Shown here: piece by piece, positions 10,801-22,817 of the stretch | Position numbering within the stretch: position 1 is the first letter of the stretch | Layout: every line of letters starts with the position of its first letter | Assembly (NCBI GenBank): GCA_948144175.1 | Contig: CANXME010000305.1 | Span: 49,053-113,052 of the forward strand | Source: Closterium sp. NIES-65 | Taxonomy: Eukaryota > Streptophyta > Zygnematophyceae > Desmidiales > Closteriaceae | Direction: 5' to 3' | DNA length: 64,000 nucleotides | Made by a program: the position numbers and the translations under genes | Notes under the pieces: model-generated | The model's input: only the letters and a program-made list of their open reading frames with translations | Told to the model about the DNA's origin: nothing | Database searches by the model: none

Positions 10801-13204
10801 CCTTGCGGTGGTTGAAACACGTCACTCGCCCCACTCTGTTGCGGCTCGTGTCGTCCACCCCGTCGATGTACGGATGCACGTACTCCAGCTTGAACACCAG
10901 ATCGTCCTGTGGCGAGGGGGTTAAACGGGGTAGTGGGGATTGGGTGGGAGAGGGGTTATGGTTGTCCTCACTAAGGGCTCGTGTCATCCACACCGTCGAT
11001 GTAGGGATGCACATACTCCAGCTTGAACACCAGATCGTCCTGTGGCGAGGAGGTTGGGGGGGATAAAGGAGGCGGGAGTTAGGTCGGGTGAGAGAGGGAA
11101 TTATGGTCGTCCTTTCTACTATAACACGAGGCGCCTCAAAATAGACCATGAAGCTACAGCAATAACGCTCTCAGAATGGAGAGGCAGTTTGGCCAGAGGA
11201 GTGCCTGCCTCGCCACTACCACAACCATGATTCTACATGCATATGCAGATGTACATCTCACATTACATGTATACGAAATATATTTTGAACGCAAATAACT
11301 AGTAAATCATCTGCTGTGACCCCTCGCACATAACAAATGCAGTACCTGCGGCGAGAGCAGGTTGCCGGCGCTGACAGAGCCGGTGACGGAGCGATTGAGG
11401 CCGTTGATGTTGCGATGCTCGAATGACACGCTGCCCCCTGGCAGGATGGACACCTGGCATTGGGACCGGGGGAGCGGGTGGGTGGAGATGGGAGTGACAG
11501 CGGTGCATGTGAGAGGATTGCCATGAGGAGCACGGGAAGGGAGACAAGTGACAATGCCTTCAGGCGTTGCAAGGCTGAACGCTCACTCCATCTGCCCCCC
11601 ACCTTCGCCTCCATCACAATTCCACCCTCCAGCTGGTCCTCGGGGCGTCGGTTGACCTCCCGTCCCGACAACTACCCCGCACTGCAAACTCCACACACTA
11701 CCCCACACCCTACTCAACACCGTACGGTCCGTACCCCTCATCCTGCCAGCTTACCGTGGGCTTGCCAGTGTCCCCAGACTGAATGCTTCACTTGGTCTGC
11801 ACTTCCGCAGAAGTGGGCTCCTGCTCGCGGACCTTCACCTCCATCACGATGCCGCCCTCCAGCTGGTCGTCGGGGCGCGGGTTGACCTCCCAACAACTAC
11901 ACCGCACTGCACACCCCAAACTTCACCATGCACCCTACCCAACACCCTGCCAGCTTACCGTGGGTTTGCCGGTATCCCCAGGCTGGATGCTCCACTCCGT
12001 CTGCACCTCAGCGGACGTGGGCTCCTGCTCGCGGACCTTCACCTCCATCACGATGCCGCCCTCCAGCTGGTCATCGGGGCGCGGGTTGACCTCCATGTTG
12101 GCGAACAGCTGCAGCGACGAGATGCTCTGCAGCGCCTTGCGCCCCGCCTCGATGTTGAACACGTTGCCCGGCTTGATCTGCGCGGGCAGGGGGGAAGGGG
12201 GAAGAGTGGTTGGTGAATATGATTACGTTGCTTGGCTGAATCTTTGTGAGACGAAAAGCGGGGAAGGGGGGAGTGCGGAAGGTGGGTTCAACGTTGATGT
12301 TGAAACCTCCCCCCCTCACTCTTCCTCCCCGCTCTCTTCCTTCACCCTTCAATCTCCTCCTCGAACCTTCTTCCCCCACCTTCCCCATTCTCCCCACCCA
12401 CTCCTCCCTCTCTTCCCCATCACGGGAAGCTCTCGCATCACAACGCGCTCATCAGTGATGCCTTCGCACGTGCAGCGTTGTCCAGGAAACACAAACAAGC
12501 ACTTCCCTCTATCCCCACCCCACTTGTCGTCTCCCCCCCCTCTCCCCTCTCTCCCTCTCTCCTCTCTCCCCCCTCACCTCAATGGGCAGTTCTCGCATCA
12601 CAACGCGCTCGTCAGTGATGCCTTCGCAGCGCTGCCCCATCTTGTCGAGAAACTGCACCTCCACGCCCGTCACATCGCCCTCCACCACCTCGCACACGAT
12701 GTCAGGCGTGTTCAGATTGCCGAAGTTGATCACCTGTAAGCATGCGTGTGTAAGGGGAGAGGGTATTACTTGAGAATGCAATCTCTGATTTTCTGCAGCA
12801 GGCTGCAATGTCACTCACCCACATACTGACCATCCACCAACCCACCCACCCACCTATCACGCACATTCCCACACACAAGCCGCACTCACATTGGCACAGG
12901 CGTAGCCCTTGTCGTGGTACCACTTGAGGATACGATCCCGGATCTTCTGCAGCATGCGGGCAGTGAGGCGGCCCTCGCGCTGCACCATGGCGCTCAGCTC
13001 GTTCTCCACCTTGCGCGGCAGCAGGCACTGCCGCGCCTGCCTCAGCCGCTCCGCGTACGCAGCCTCCTGCTTCGCCGCGTCCTCCGACGCCTCCTGCCCT
13101 GAGGCGTCCGGCTGCACGAGCCCCATGTTCACACACCGCACCGTCTTCGCCGCCTGCCACTGCGCTTCAAGAACCTTCACCTCCAGCTGCGGAGTGCAGA
13201 AGAG

Positions 13205-13246
<42 letters not shown>

Positions 13247-16200
13247 GGAACGGGGAGTGGGGGATGTGGGAACCGGGGCAAGGGGAGGTGGGAAGGGGCG
13301 AGGGAAGGCAGTCAGGGATCAGTTACGGTGGCAAGGGCGCCTGCCTCAGCCGCTCCGCATACGCAGCCTCCTGCTTCGCCGCGTCCTCTGACGCCTCCTG
13401 CCCTGAGGCGTCCGGCTGCACGAGCCCCATGTTCACGCAGCGCACCGTCTTGGCCGCTTGCCACTGCGCCTCCAGCACCTTCACCTCCAGCTGCAACCCG
13501 CATATGGAATGAGTGGTTGTTGGGTTGGGGAAACGGGGGGCTGGGACGGGGGAACAGGGCGTGGGGAAGCGGCAGCAGGGGCAGGGAAAGGCAGGGGTGA
13601 GCCACAGCCATTCCGCACATGCGGCGTTGGGCTGCACGAGCCCCATGTTCACACACCGCACCATCTTCTCCGCCTGCCACTGCGCTTCTAGAACCTTCAC
13701 CTCCAGCTGTGGGACACACAGGGATTGCGGGGGAGCGGGAGGAAGGGGGAGTGCAGGGTTGCGGTGGGGAACGGGAAGTGGGGGATGGGGCGAACGGGGT
13801 GGGTTTAAGGTGGCGGAAGGGGCGAGGGAGGGCAGGCAGGGGTAGGTTACGGTACCGCAGTCACGGCAGGGCGGCTGCTGTGAGTGCTCCACCACCTGGA
13901 ACACGACGCTGGATGCCATGTGGCCCACCTCCGCCGCTCACGCTCCAACCAACACACCTCATCTCATCCCCGTTTTAAGCAAGTCCTCCTTCGTTGCACG
14001 CACCTTGATGGATCCATCCAGATTGGCGACGGTATCGGCCTCCACCATATGGAACATGCCACTCGACGCCATGAACGCCACCTCTGCCTCTCGACCTCCA
14101 CCCCACCTCATCCCATCCCCGTTATAAGCGAACCCGGCTTTGCCATAAGTACCTTTATCGATCCGTCCGGGTTGGCAACGGTATCGGCCTCCACCATTTG
14201 GAACATGCCGCTGGACGCCATTTTCGCCACCTCCGCCTCTAAAACCCACCCCACCTCATCTTCGTTGTTAAGCATGACTCGACTCGTTGTAACTCCTGCT
14301 TCACTACACGCACCTTTATGGACCCGTCCGGATTGGCAACAGTGTCGGCCTCCACCATCTGGAACATTCCACTCGACGCCATGTTGGCCACCTCGGCCTC
14401 GAGCTGCGCGCGCGTGCACACGGTGCCCTTGCCCACCGACACCATCTCGTAGAACCCGTCCGCCTTGGGAATGACGCGGTCGCTGCGCTGGTCAACCAGG
14501 TCAACGTCCGCCACGCGGTACCGCTTCGTCGTGCTCAGCTTGTCCACCGCCACGCGCGTGCCCGCCTGGTGTGGGGGGGAAGGGAGAGGGGGAGGGGGAG
14601 GGGGAGGGGGAGGGGCGAGAGAATGGGAGGGGCAAAAATATGAGGCAACAGAGGGCTTTATTTTGCTGCCTTGTCTACCGCCACGCGCGTGCCAGCGTGG
14701 GGGGGAGGTGGGGGGGGAGCGCGGAAGGGAGGAGGGCGAGAAGTAGGGAGGGAGGAAGGAAGATATTGAGGCAAGAAGGGCTTCGTCGTGCTCAGCTCGT
14801 CTCTGCGTTCCGCGTGCGCGCTGACACGCACGCGCAGCCTGGGGATGCGGGGAGAACGCGGAGTTCTCAACCCCCGCATGTCCGCTGGCTCCGCTGCACG
14901 CACGCGCAATGCGGGGGTCGGGGACTTTGGTATGCGGTGTGGGGCGCGGGGAATGGAGCGTGGAGAGTGGAACGAGGAAAGAGGGGAGTGCAGAGTGAGG
15001 GGCGGGCATTGTGCTATGATTGAGGCGACATGGCTAGTGAGTCGAGTAAATAATCGCAATGCGGAGTGGGGACGGCACTGGGGTGTGTTCGCAGGCCAGA
15101 GTGTTTTCGATTGCCCTCAGGATTTTTTAAAGGTGTCACCTCCTCGCGCAACTTATTCCGCTGACCTAAGACGAGGCGCGCTCCAGTCGATCGTCACACG
15201 CATGCTGTGTGCCGACTCAATTTATTCCGCTAATGATAAGGGTTGAACCCAATCTCACCCGCATGTTATAAAGGCTGAACTCAACCTCACAAGCATGCTA
15301 TAAGGGCTGAACCCAGTCTCACCCGCATGCCGTGAGGGTCGAACTCCTCCGCTTTAACCGCCGCAGCCGCCGTTTTCTTCTCCTTCTCCTTCTTCGCCTT
15401 CTCCTCTGCTTCCTTCTTCCCCGCCACCTCCTTCGCCTTCGCATCGCCCTCCTCCTCTTCCTCCTCCTCCTCCTCGTCCTCCTCCTCCTCATCCGACTCC
15501 TCCTCGTCGTCGCTCTCCTCGTCCTCCGATTCCGATTCCTCGTCATCCTCCGCCGCTACAGCCGCGTCCCACTCCCACCAGTTCCGCTTTCCCCCGCCTC
15601 GCCCCTTCCCCCCTCCGCCACCCCCTCCTCCGCCTCCCCCGCCGCCGCTACCGTCTCCCCCCCCACCTCCTCCCCCTCCTATAAGACTGTTAAGAATATC
15701 AAGACCATCTTGACGCATTAAGACGCAGCCAATGCCGCTGCCGGCTGCTAGACCCGCGCCGGTTAAAGCGGCTTTCCTAAGCCATCCGGAGTCTCCGAAG
15801 GAGACTGATCGGCTCCGGTTATGGCTGCTGTTGCTGCTGAGAGCGACGATCTGGATGGGTCGCCGTCTGGAGGAGGAGTGTGAGGCGGTGAGATGCGGCG
15901 GAGGAGCGTGGAGAGCTGCTGGTTGAGAGTGAGCGTCGGGTGTGGTCGCCGGGGATTGTGTTGCGACGAGCGATCTGATCGGGAGTGGAATGCGGAGTGA
16001 AATGCAAGGCGGAAGTATGAGATGAAGCTGAGAAACTCGATTATGTCAAGTGCCCGTTGATAGAATGTCGGCGATTATGCTGAATAGTACACTTATACGA
16101 TGAAGGGAAAAAAATAAAAAAAAAAAAAAACGTCTTAGATTGTTTGCGACTCTACCTAAAAGCGAACAGTTGAACAAGACAGAACGAAGGTCGAACGCAC

Positions 16201-16279
16201 CACACCACGAGATTGTTAAACTAAGGACGTACTTGATACTCGCATAACTAGCAGCGACGGTGCTAGCTGCTGTCGCCAT
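7865..16279 (-). CDS. TOC75: Toc75, protein import channel of the chloroplast outer envelope
   Basis: Confident exons, 5' to 3': ~16030-15323, 14565-14314, 13186-12890, 12733-12578, 12177-11959, 11453-11346, 10906-10712, 10084-9836, 9214-8960, 8104-7865. Nine exons after the first align collinearly with plant Toc75: POTRA repeats, then the 16-strand Omp85 barrel ending in the usual FGERF. Recognisable blocks include KIRDRILKWYHDKGYAC, INFGNLNTPDIVCEVVEGD, FNIEAGRKAL, FKLEYVHPYIDGV, GPPTTLSGTGVDR and LGGPYSVRGYNMGE. The N-terminal exon shows the Toc75 bipartite targeting signal: a Ser/Arg-rich transit region, a polyglycine stretch and a likely Plsp1 site (DAAVAA before EDDEE), followed by an unusually long acidic/lysine linker. 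The true start is uncertain. A candidate first exon with ATG at 16279 reads MATAASTVAAS, but its junction to the next exon is not settled. Length is about 890 residues. Confidence 0.93.
8336..8347. repeat. Junction palindrome, AATT type, with a 29-bp tandem run
   Basis: TGAGAATTCTCA lies inside GTTTTTGAGAATTCTCACC. About four tandem copies of a 29-bp unit follow, each carrying the half site GAATTCTCAAAA, up to about 8470. The cluster is bracketed by a ~35-bp direct repeat (8291-8325 and 8486-8520). Confidence 0.7.
8563..8881 (-). pseudogene. Two relic copies of the TOC75 penultimate exon
   Basis: Two partial copies of exon 8960-9214 lie in the intron that follows it. Both keep the 3' end (YSVRGYNMGEIGAARRFLE) with a splice donor at the same place. 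The copy ending near 8722 has a frame break in the SYEAYALGG region. The copy ending near 8563 holds only the last third. The full-length copy is taken as the real exon. Confidence 0.8.
9335..9800 (-). pseudogene. Relic copies of TOC75 barrel exons
   Basis: Positions 9345-9450 and 9575-9665 repeat the start of exon 9214-8960 (GLGIGSAFPFFNRHQLTHT) with diverged ends. Positions 9669-9800 are a decayed copy of the 3' part of exon 10084-9836 (LSGTGVDRVAFLQA-like). All sit inside one intron. Confidence 0.75.
10239..11046 (-). pseudogene. Relic copies around TOC75 exon 10906-10712
   Basis: Positions 10239-10361 and 10476-10590 each repeat the 3' half of the exon (FTGGP.LDEV.AIWVDRAG) with its donor. 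Positions 10971-11046 repeat its 5' end (DDLVFKLEYVHPYIDGVDDT) with the acceptor. The complete exon lies between them at 10712-10906. Confidence 0.8.
11605..11892 (-). pseudogene. Relic copies of a TOC75 POTRA-region exon
   Basis: Two fragments (around 11605-11665 and 11750-11892) repeat the DQLEGGIVMEVKV region and 3' end of exon 12177-11959; both have diverged and have lost parts. Another short relic of exon 12733-12578 lies at 12422-12475. Confidence 0.75.
13206..13245. repeat. Poly(G) run of 40
   Basis: An uninterrupted run of 40 G sits in a TOC75 intron directly upstream (on the coding strand) of an exon acceptor. It could be a real homopolymer with G-quadruplex potential or a collapsed or extended assembly region. 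Confidence 0.8.
13338..13710 (-). pseudogene. Two relic copies of a TOC75 exon 5' part
   Basis: Positions 13338-13494 repeat the first half of exon 13186-12890 (LEVKVLEAQWQAAKTVRCVN, QPDASGQEASEDAAK) almost unchanged with its acceptor. A second, shorter and more diverged copy is at about 13605-13710 (QWQAEKMVRCVNMGLVQP). Confidence 0.8.
13890..14245 (-). pseudogene. Three relic copies of a TOC75 exon 3' end
   Basis: Three tandem fragments repeat the MASSGMFQMVEADTVANPD end of exon 14565-14314, increasingly diverged with distance (the farthest reads SSVVFQVVEHS). Two of them keep a splice donor. Confidence 0.8.
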
Positions 16280-16983
16280 TGTCTTCTGACAAGGGTGATG
16301 GACAGGTTAAGAAGTTTCGTATACTATGCAGTCAGATTAGAGAGAGCGAGAGGACAAAGATATTTGATCCAGGCTCTGCTGGATTAGGGTTTCACTCGCA
16401 AGAGATGCCGTGAAGTTAGCGACAATGGCGGCCAGACTACCTCTGATCCCCCGCTCGATCAGGCTTCTGACCAGAAAGGAAGGAAACCAAGGGGGGTGAG
16501 GAAGTGATGTGTTCCACCATTCGAAGGCAGAGAGGGAGGAGAAGACGAGATGCCATGCAACGGATAGGATCAAGGTACCAGGCGATTATTGGCGAACGTG
16601 GTAACCAGTTCGATGTCCCCAAGGGTGGCTGGTGGGGGGTGTGGTGCTGGCGTAATGTCCGCCTGGGTTTTGGGCGGGTTTGTTCTAGAGATTGACTCAA
16701 ATTTTTGGAGCTTGTCGTGCTGCCACCTGGCCAGTGTTGCCAACTGGAAACTCAATACACTGGCCACTTGAATCACATGTGATGAACATATGAAAATTGT
16801 GTTGATGACATGTGATAATCCTACCTCAGAAAACCAAGGGTGAAAAAAATAACCACAATATCTTCTACAGTGCAAGTCGGTATATAGGCCACAATAAATT
16901 ACATGACTAGGAACCGAACTCAAAAACATGTCCCCCCTCTAAAATCACTTTTTTTTTTTCAAATCATGTATCGACCACTAATT

Positions 16984-17721
16984 TTAGCGAAGATCTTGTA
17001 TTCTCTTTCGATGCAAGCGACGTTGCATTCGAGCATGTGTATGCTGGCTAACAAAGAGCGAGTTTATAGGGGAAGACAGCAAGTTTCTCCCCTTCGAGTC
17101 AAGGCAGTATGGCAGATCCATTCCCAATGACTGGTCACTCTCATCACCACTCTTCACTGCTTCATACCACTCATGCATCAAGCAGCCTCCTGTTCCAGCT
17201 ACATCCCCATCTGAACCTCTTACTGGGGAACTCTGTAACGAGGGTGGCTCTGTAGTCACCGCATTCCTCTCCTGAAATGGACTGACGAGACGGGCTGTTG
17301 CCCCTTCCGTTGCAATTGCCTTCTTTGTCCCTTCGAGCACACTTTCTGCTACGGCCATTACCCCTGCTCCTGCTGGTGCTGCCGGTGCAACGACAGGTGT
17401 TGCCAGTGCAACCGCAGCAGCCATGCCCTGCCGATTAGCTTCTGCTTCACACATGAACCTGGTGGAACCAGGCAGTGCCTTGTGCCCCCTGAAACCCCTG
17501 CTTCGACCCGGCTCTGAGCTCGGTCGACGACCCTTGTGCATGCCAGCATGAGTACCTCTCACTACAGCCTGGCTCATCGGGAAGGTCCCACTGCCGCTTC
17601 TCAGCCACACCTTAGCACAGCCATCCCCTCTAGCCCCCACACTCACATGACTGCTGCTTTGTCCCATCCACGTGCCAGCCTGGCTGTCAGACAGACAGCT
17701 GCAGCTGCTGCTGCTGCTGCA

Positions 17722-17765
<44 letters not shown>

Positions 17766-20700
17766 CATGCTGCTGGTGGGGGAAGGGGTTGCTGGGAGGA
17801 GTGGGGACACATGCTGCTTCGAGAGTTGCTGCTTGCTGTGAAGATGCACGCAGCCACTCATACATCGCCACCTGGCGCACCACCTCGTAGTCCGACTCCT
17901 CATCCTCGCTATTGAGCTCCCCGGTTTCACTACTGTAGTCCGTCCCACCCAGCAGTGGGCGCCGGTGAATGTCATCATAACGAGTCTGCCCCCCAGTACT
18001 CCACCTCCTCCTGCCACGCTCTGCACGCTCTGCCCGTTCTGCCCACTCTGTACGCTCTGCATGCTCTGCACGCTCTGCAGTCAAATGCGTGGGAAGCAGG
18101 TGGTTTGCGCCGCACCTCTCGCCCCCCGCCCATTCCTGCGTCTGTCGTCCGCCTCTCGCGTGTTCCTGCATGCAGGTGTGAATATGAGCCCACATCACGC
18201 CCTCCTCCTCCTTACAAGTCGACTCAAAAGCGCCCTCCTCCTCCTCCTTACAAGTCGACTCAAAAGCGCCCTCCTCCTCCTCCTTTTGAGTCGACTCAAA
18301 AGCGCCCTCCTCCTCCTCCTTACAGTGCACCAGGGACAGATGACTCCTTTCCTGCTCCTGCTGCTGCCCCCACCGCTGCTGCTTCTCTCGTTGCTGGCCC
18401 CACTGCTGCTGATGCTGCTGTTTCTGCTCCTGTCTCTGCCCCCACTGCGGCTCGTGCTGCCCCCACTGTTGCTGCTGCTCCCGCCGCCGTTCCCACTGCC
18501 GCCGCTGTCGCTGCTGCTCCTGCTGAAGCTGCTGCTGCCATGCCACCTCCCCACCAGCAGAGCCAGAAGCATCAGAGGGAAGCCGCCACGGGCTGGCCCG
18601 TGAATGCCTGTCGCCGTCCTCAGTGCCAGCAGAACCACACGTGTTATCAGCACAGGATGCAGAGTGCTTTTGAGTTGACTCAAAAGCCACCTCCCCACCA
18701 GAAGAGCCAAAAGCATCAGAGGGAAGCCGCCACGGGCTGGCCCGTGAATGCCGGTGGCCCTTGTCAGAGCCACCAGACCCACAGGTGCTATCAGCACAGG
18801 ATGCAGAGTGACAGCCACGCCCGCGCACACAGTGATGGATGGTTTCACAGTGGTGGTGTGACCTGCAACAGCCACTCTCGTACGCGTTTTTGTCACATCT
18901 GTAGCATTCATTACAGTCACAGTTGAGGAGATGGTAGCTGCCACCACAGCTGCTGCCCCCTACACAGTCACACGAGCTGTTACAGTCAAGGTCAAAGTGA
19001 CGAGTTGGCCTACCACCGTCCACCCCATTTGCTTGAAACAGGCATCTGCTGCTGACGTTGCAGCCGTTGCTGACATGGCATCCGCTCCTGACATAGCATC
19101 TGCTGGTGATGCATCCGTTTTTGTGGGCATGACTAGTCCTGCTCCCATAGCAGCTGCATTGCCAGCTGTCCCTTCTCCAAGAGGCCAGGGAACATGCCAC
19201 GTGTCCATATGGACTGACAGCTGCCACGCCACGTGAACAGGCCACGTCAGCGGCCCTGCAGCTTCTCCTGTGGAGCAAACAGTCTCGAGGAAGAGTGATG
19301 CGGTGAACTGAAGAGTTTGCTGGAAGGCCTGTCTTGATGCACGTTGCTCCTGCCGCCCCTGCCACCCCTGCCACCCCTGCCACCCCTGCCCCCCCTGCCG
19401 CCCCTGCCACCCCTGCTGCCCCTGCCACCCCTGCCGCCCCTGCCACCCCTGCCCCCCCTGCCACACCTGCCCCCCCTGCCGCCCCTGCTGCCCCTGCCAC
19501 CCCTGCCGCCCCTGCTGCTCCTACCGCTTTGGCTGCTTCAGGTGCAGGGCGGCAGGGGTGTGAGTGGCGCATGGCGTGAGTCTGCGTGCCCACCACGCAG
19601 TGACCCTGCTCACATGCAGCACGGTACTTGTGAGAATCTTTAAAGCCACCCTGGGAGAGCACGCAATGGCTCGGCCCACAGGCACCCCCACAGGCACCCC
19701 CACAGGCACCCCCACAGGCACCCCCACAGGCACCCCCACAGGCACCCCCACAGGCACCCCCACAGGCACCCCCACAGGCACCCCCACAGGCACCCCCACA
19801 GGCACCCCCACAGGCACCCTCACAGGCACCCCCACAGGCACCCCCACAGGCACCCCCACAGGCACCCCCACAGGCACCCCCACAGGCACCCCCACAGGCA
19901 CCCCCACAGGCACCCCCACAGGCACCCCCACAGGCACCCCCACAGGCACCCCCACAGGCACCCCCACAGGCACCCCCACAGGCACCCCACAGGCACCCCC
20001 ACAGGCACCCCCACAGGCACCCTCACAGGCACCCCCACAGGCTCTCCTGAGGAGCGCGCCCACCCGCTCCAGCATGCCTCCCAACGCCGCTCCTCTTGCC
20101 TCATGCGCCCCGCTTCCCACCTCGCCCCGTCCGCACAATGCACCGCCATGAATGAACCGCTCTGCTTCTGCACCCGCCTCCGATTCCTCACACTTGTCAT
20201 CAGCATTTCCCTCTCCTTTTTCTTTCTCAAAACTATCTCCATCACTAAACCCCTCGTCGTCTTTATACTCCTCTTCCTCTGACGACATGTTTCGAGGTGG
20301 CTTTTGAGTCGACTGAGAAGTCACCTCGTCGTCTGTATACTCCTCTTCCTCTGACAACATTTTTCTTTCGATCCAGCCTCTATCGGTCCTGAGCCAAACT
20401 CCCACCCACTTCGTCTCCCCGTCTGAACACCCCTTGACCTCCATGCATCCCTCTCCTTCTGAAATCTCCTCATCATTTTCTTCTGCATACCCGTGTCCTT
20501 CACCATACCCCTCTCCTTCACCATACCCCTGTCCTTCACCATACCCCTGTCCTTCACCATACCCCTCTCCTTCACCATACCCCTCTCCTTCACCATACCC
20601 CTCTCCTTCACCATACCCCTCTCCTTCACCATACCCCTCTCCTTCACCATACCCCTCTCCTTCACCATACCCCTGTCCTTCACCATACCCCTCTCCTTCA

Positions 20701-22756
20701 CCATACACCTCTCCTTCACCATACACCTCTCCTTCACCATACCCCTCTCCTTCACCATACCCCTCTCCTTCTACATACCACTCCCCTTCCAAACACTCCT
20801 CCCCTTCAGTCAGACCCACGTCTTCCCCCACCCCTCCGTGCCAACTCCCCATGCCATCCAAGCCATCACTCCAACCGCACGTCTGGCCCAAACCATCACC
20901 TCCACACCCCACTCCGCAGCCATCACTCCAGCCCGCCCCAGGCGCATCTCCATAGGAATGTTCGGCCCCCACTGCGCAGTCATCTCCATACCCCACTCCA
21001 CAGTCCTCCCCACAGTCCTCCCCATGCCTGTCCTGCGCCTGCCCGGGCTCCTTGGCCAGTGAACAAGCAGCGCAGCAGCCAGCAGCCTCTTGTGAGGGGG
21101 AGCTCCTACCAGCCTTCCTGCACTCCGCTGCTCCCTCCTTCAGCTTGTGCAGCCGGAGCAGGGCCTGCAGTGCCTCCGGTGTCCTCACTGCCCCCCGCAC
21201 TTTCTGCAACTCCTGTGACTCCTGCGCCTGGAAACTTCCGTCCGGCTTTCCACCTTGCTTCGCTCCCTCCTTCAGCTTACGCAGCCGGAGCAGGGCCCGC
21301 AGTGCCTCCGGTGTCCCCACTGCCCGCAGCTTCTGCACCTTTGGTGTCACTTCCGTTGACTGGGTTGACTGTGTTGTCTGCGTTGACTGCATTGACATCC
21401 TTGACTGCATTGACTGCGTGGACTGCGTTGACATCATTGACTGCATTGACTGCGTTGACTGCGTTGACTGCATTGACTGCATTGACTGCACTGATTGCAT
21501 CGTGTGTGCCACCTGCTTCCTTGGCACGCCAGCCATCTCCTTCAGTTCCCGCAGCTTCTGCAGAAGCTTCCGAACCCTCTCAGACATGACGTCACCTGCT
21601 GCCACCTCACCAGCTGCAGCATAACCCGGCACAGCCTTATCAGGTGTGGTATGACCTGTCTCGGAGTGCATATCCCACATCTCGCCCTCCTTCCCCACCT
21701 CCTGCCTCGTCGCCATTTTTGACGGCTCTTTTCCCCCTTGCACCTGCACCACCTCCGGCCTCTTCCCCTCCTTCGGCCCCCCCACCTGCAGCAGCTCCTG
21801 AATCCTCGCCAGGTTCGCCTGCATGCAAGCAGCAGCTGGCACAGGCTGGTCGCTGAGAGGAACGTCACACCATTCCAGCATTCGTGACTTTTGAGTCGAC
21901 TCAGATGTCAGCCGCGGCACCTCCTTCACTCCCGGCACGTGCAGCAGCAGCTCCTGCCTCTTTGCGACCTGCGGCACCTCCTTCACTCCCGGCACGTGCA
22001 GCAGCAGCTCCTGCCTCTTTGCGACCTGCGGCACCTCCTTCACTCCCGGCACGTGCAGCAGCAGCTCCTGCCTCTTTGCGACCTGCAGCACCTCCTTCAC
22101 TCCCGGCACGTGCAGCAGCAGCTCCTGAATCCTCTCCAGGTTCTCCTTCATGCAAGCAGCAGCTCCCACAGGCTTGTCTCTGAGAGGCACGCCAAACCGT
22201 TCCAGCCGTGCCTTAACCTTGTGCAGGTGGCCCTCAATAAATGCAGGGTCCAGCGGACAAGGGATGGGAGGCAACACATTTAGTGACGATGATGGTGATG
22301 ACGTGTCACTGCCATGCTCTGACGTGTCACAGCAGCTGCTGCCTAGACTGTATCGTAACCTGCTGCTGCCGCTGCTACAGCCGGTAGAGTGCTTGCTGCG
22401 GTAGCCAAGGCAGCTACGGCTACGGCTGCTACAGCTGCTACAGCTACTCACAGTGTTGCATCGTAGCGTGTCAGTGCTACAGCTGCTACAGGTACTGGTG
22501 CAACTGCTGCCAGTGCTGCACCGTGTTGCTTTGTGCCCACTCAGATGACCATGCACGTACCCTCCCACCCTGCTGCTGCTGCTGCTGCTGCTGCTTCTAC
22601 GATTGCTACAGCTTAACATATCACTGCCGTGACCATGCTGCGCCCACCGATGCCGCACCACCTCCTCATTATAGTTGCTCCTGCCCCTGCTGCGCCCCCC
22701 TGTGCTGGGGACATCCGTGCCACGGTTCCCGAACCGCTTCCGCCATTCTGAATCAC

Positions 22757-22817
<61 letters not shown>

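Noticed and set aside
19564-20151. Plus-strand frame with repeated TGTP
   Set aside because: Antisense shadow of the 12-bp minisatellite in the giant kinase exon, which is open on the minus strand over several kilobases.
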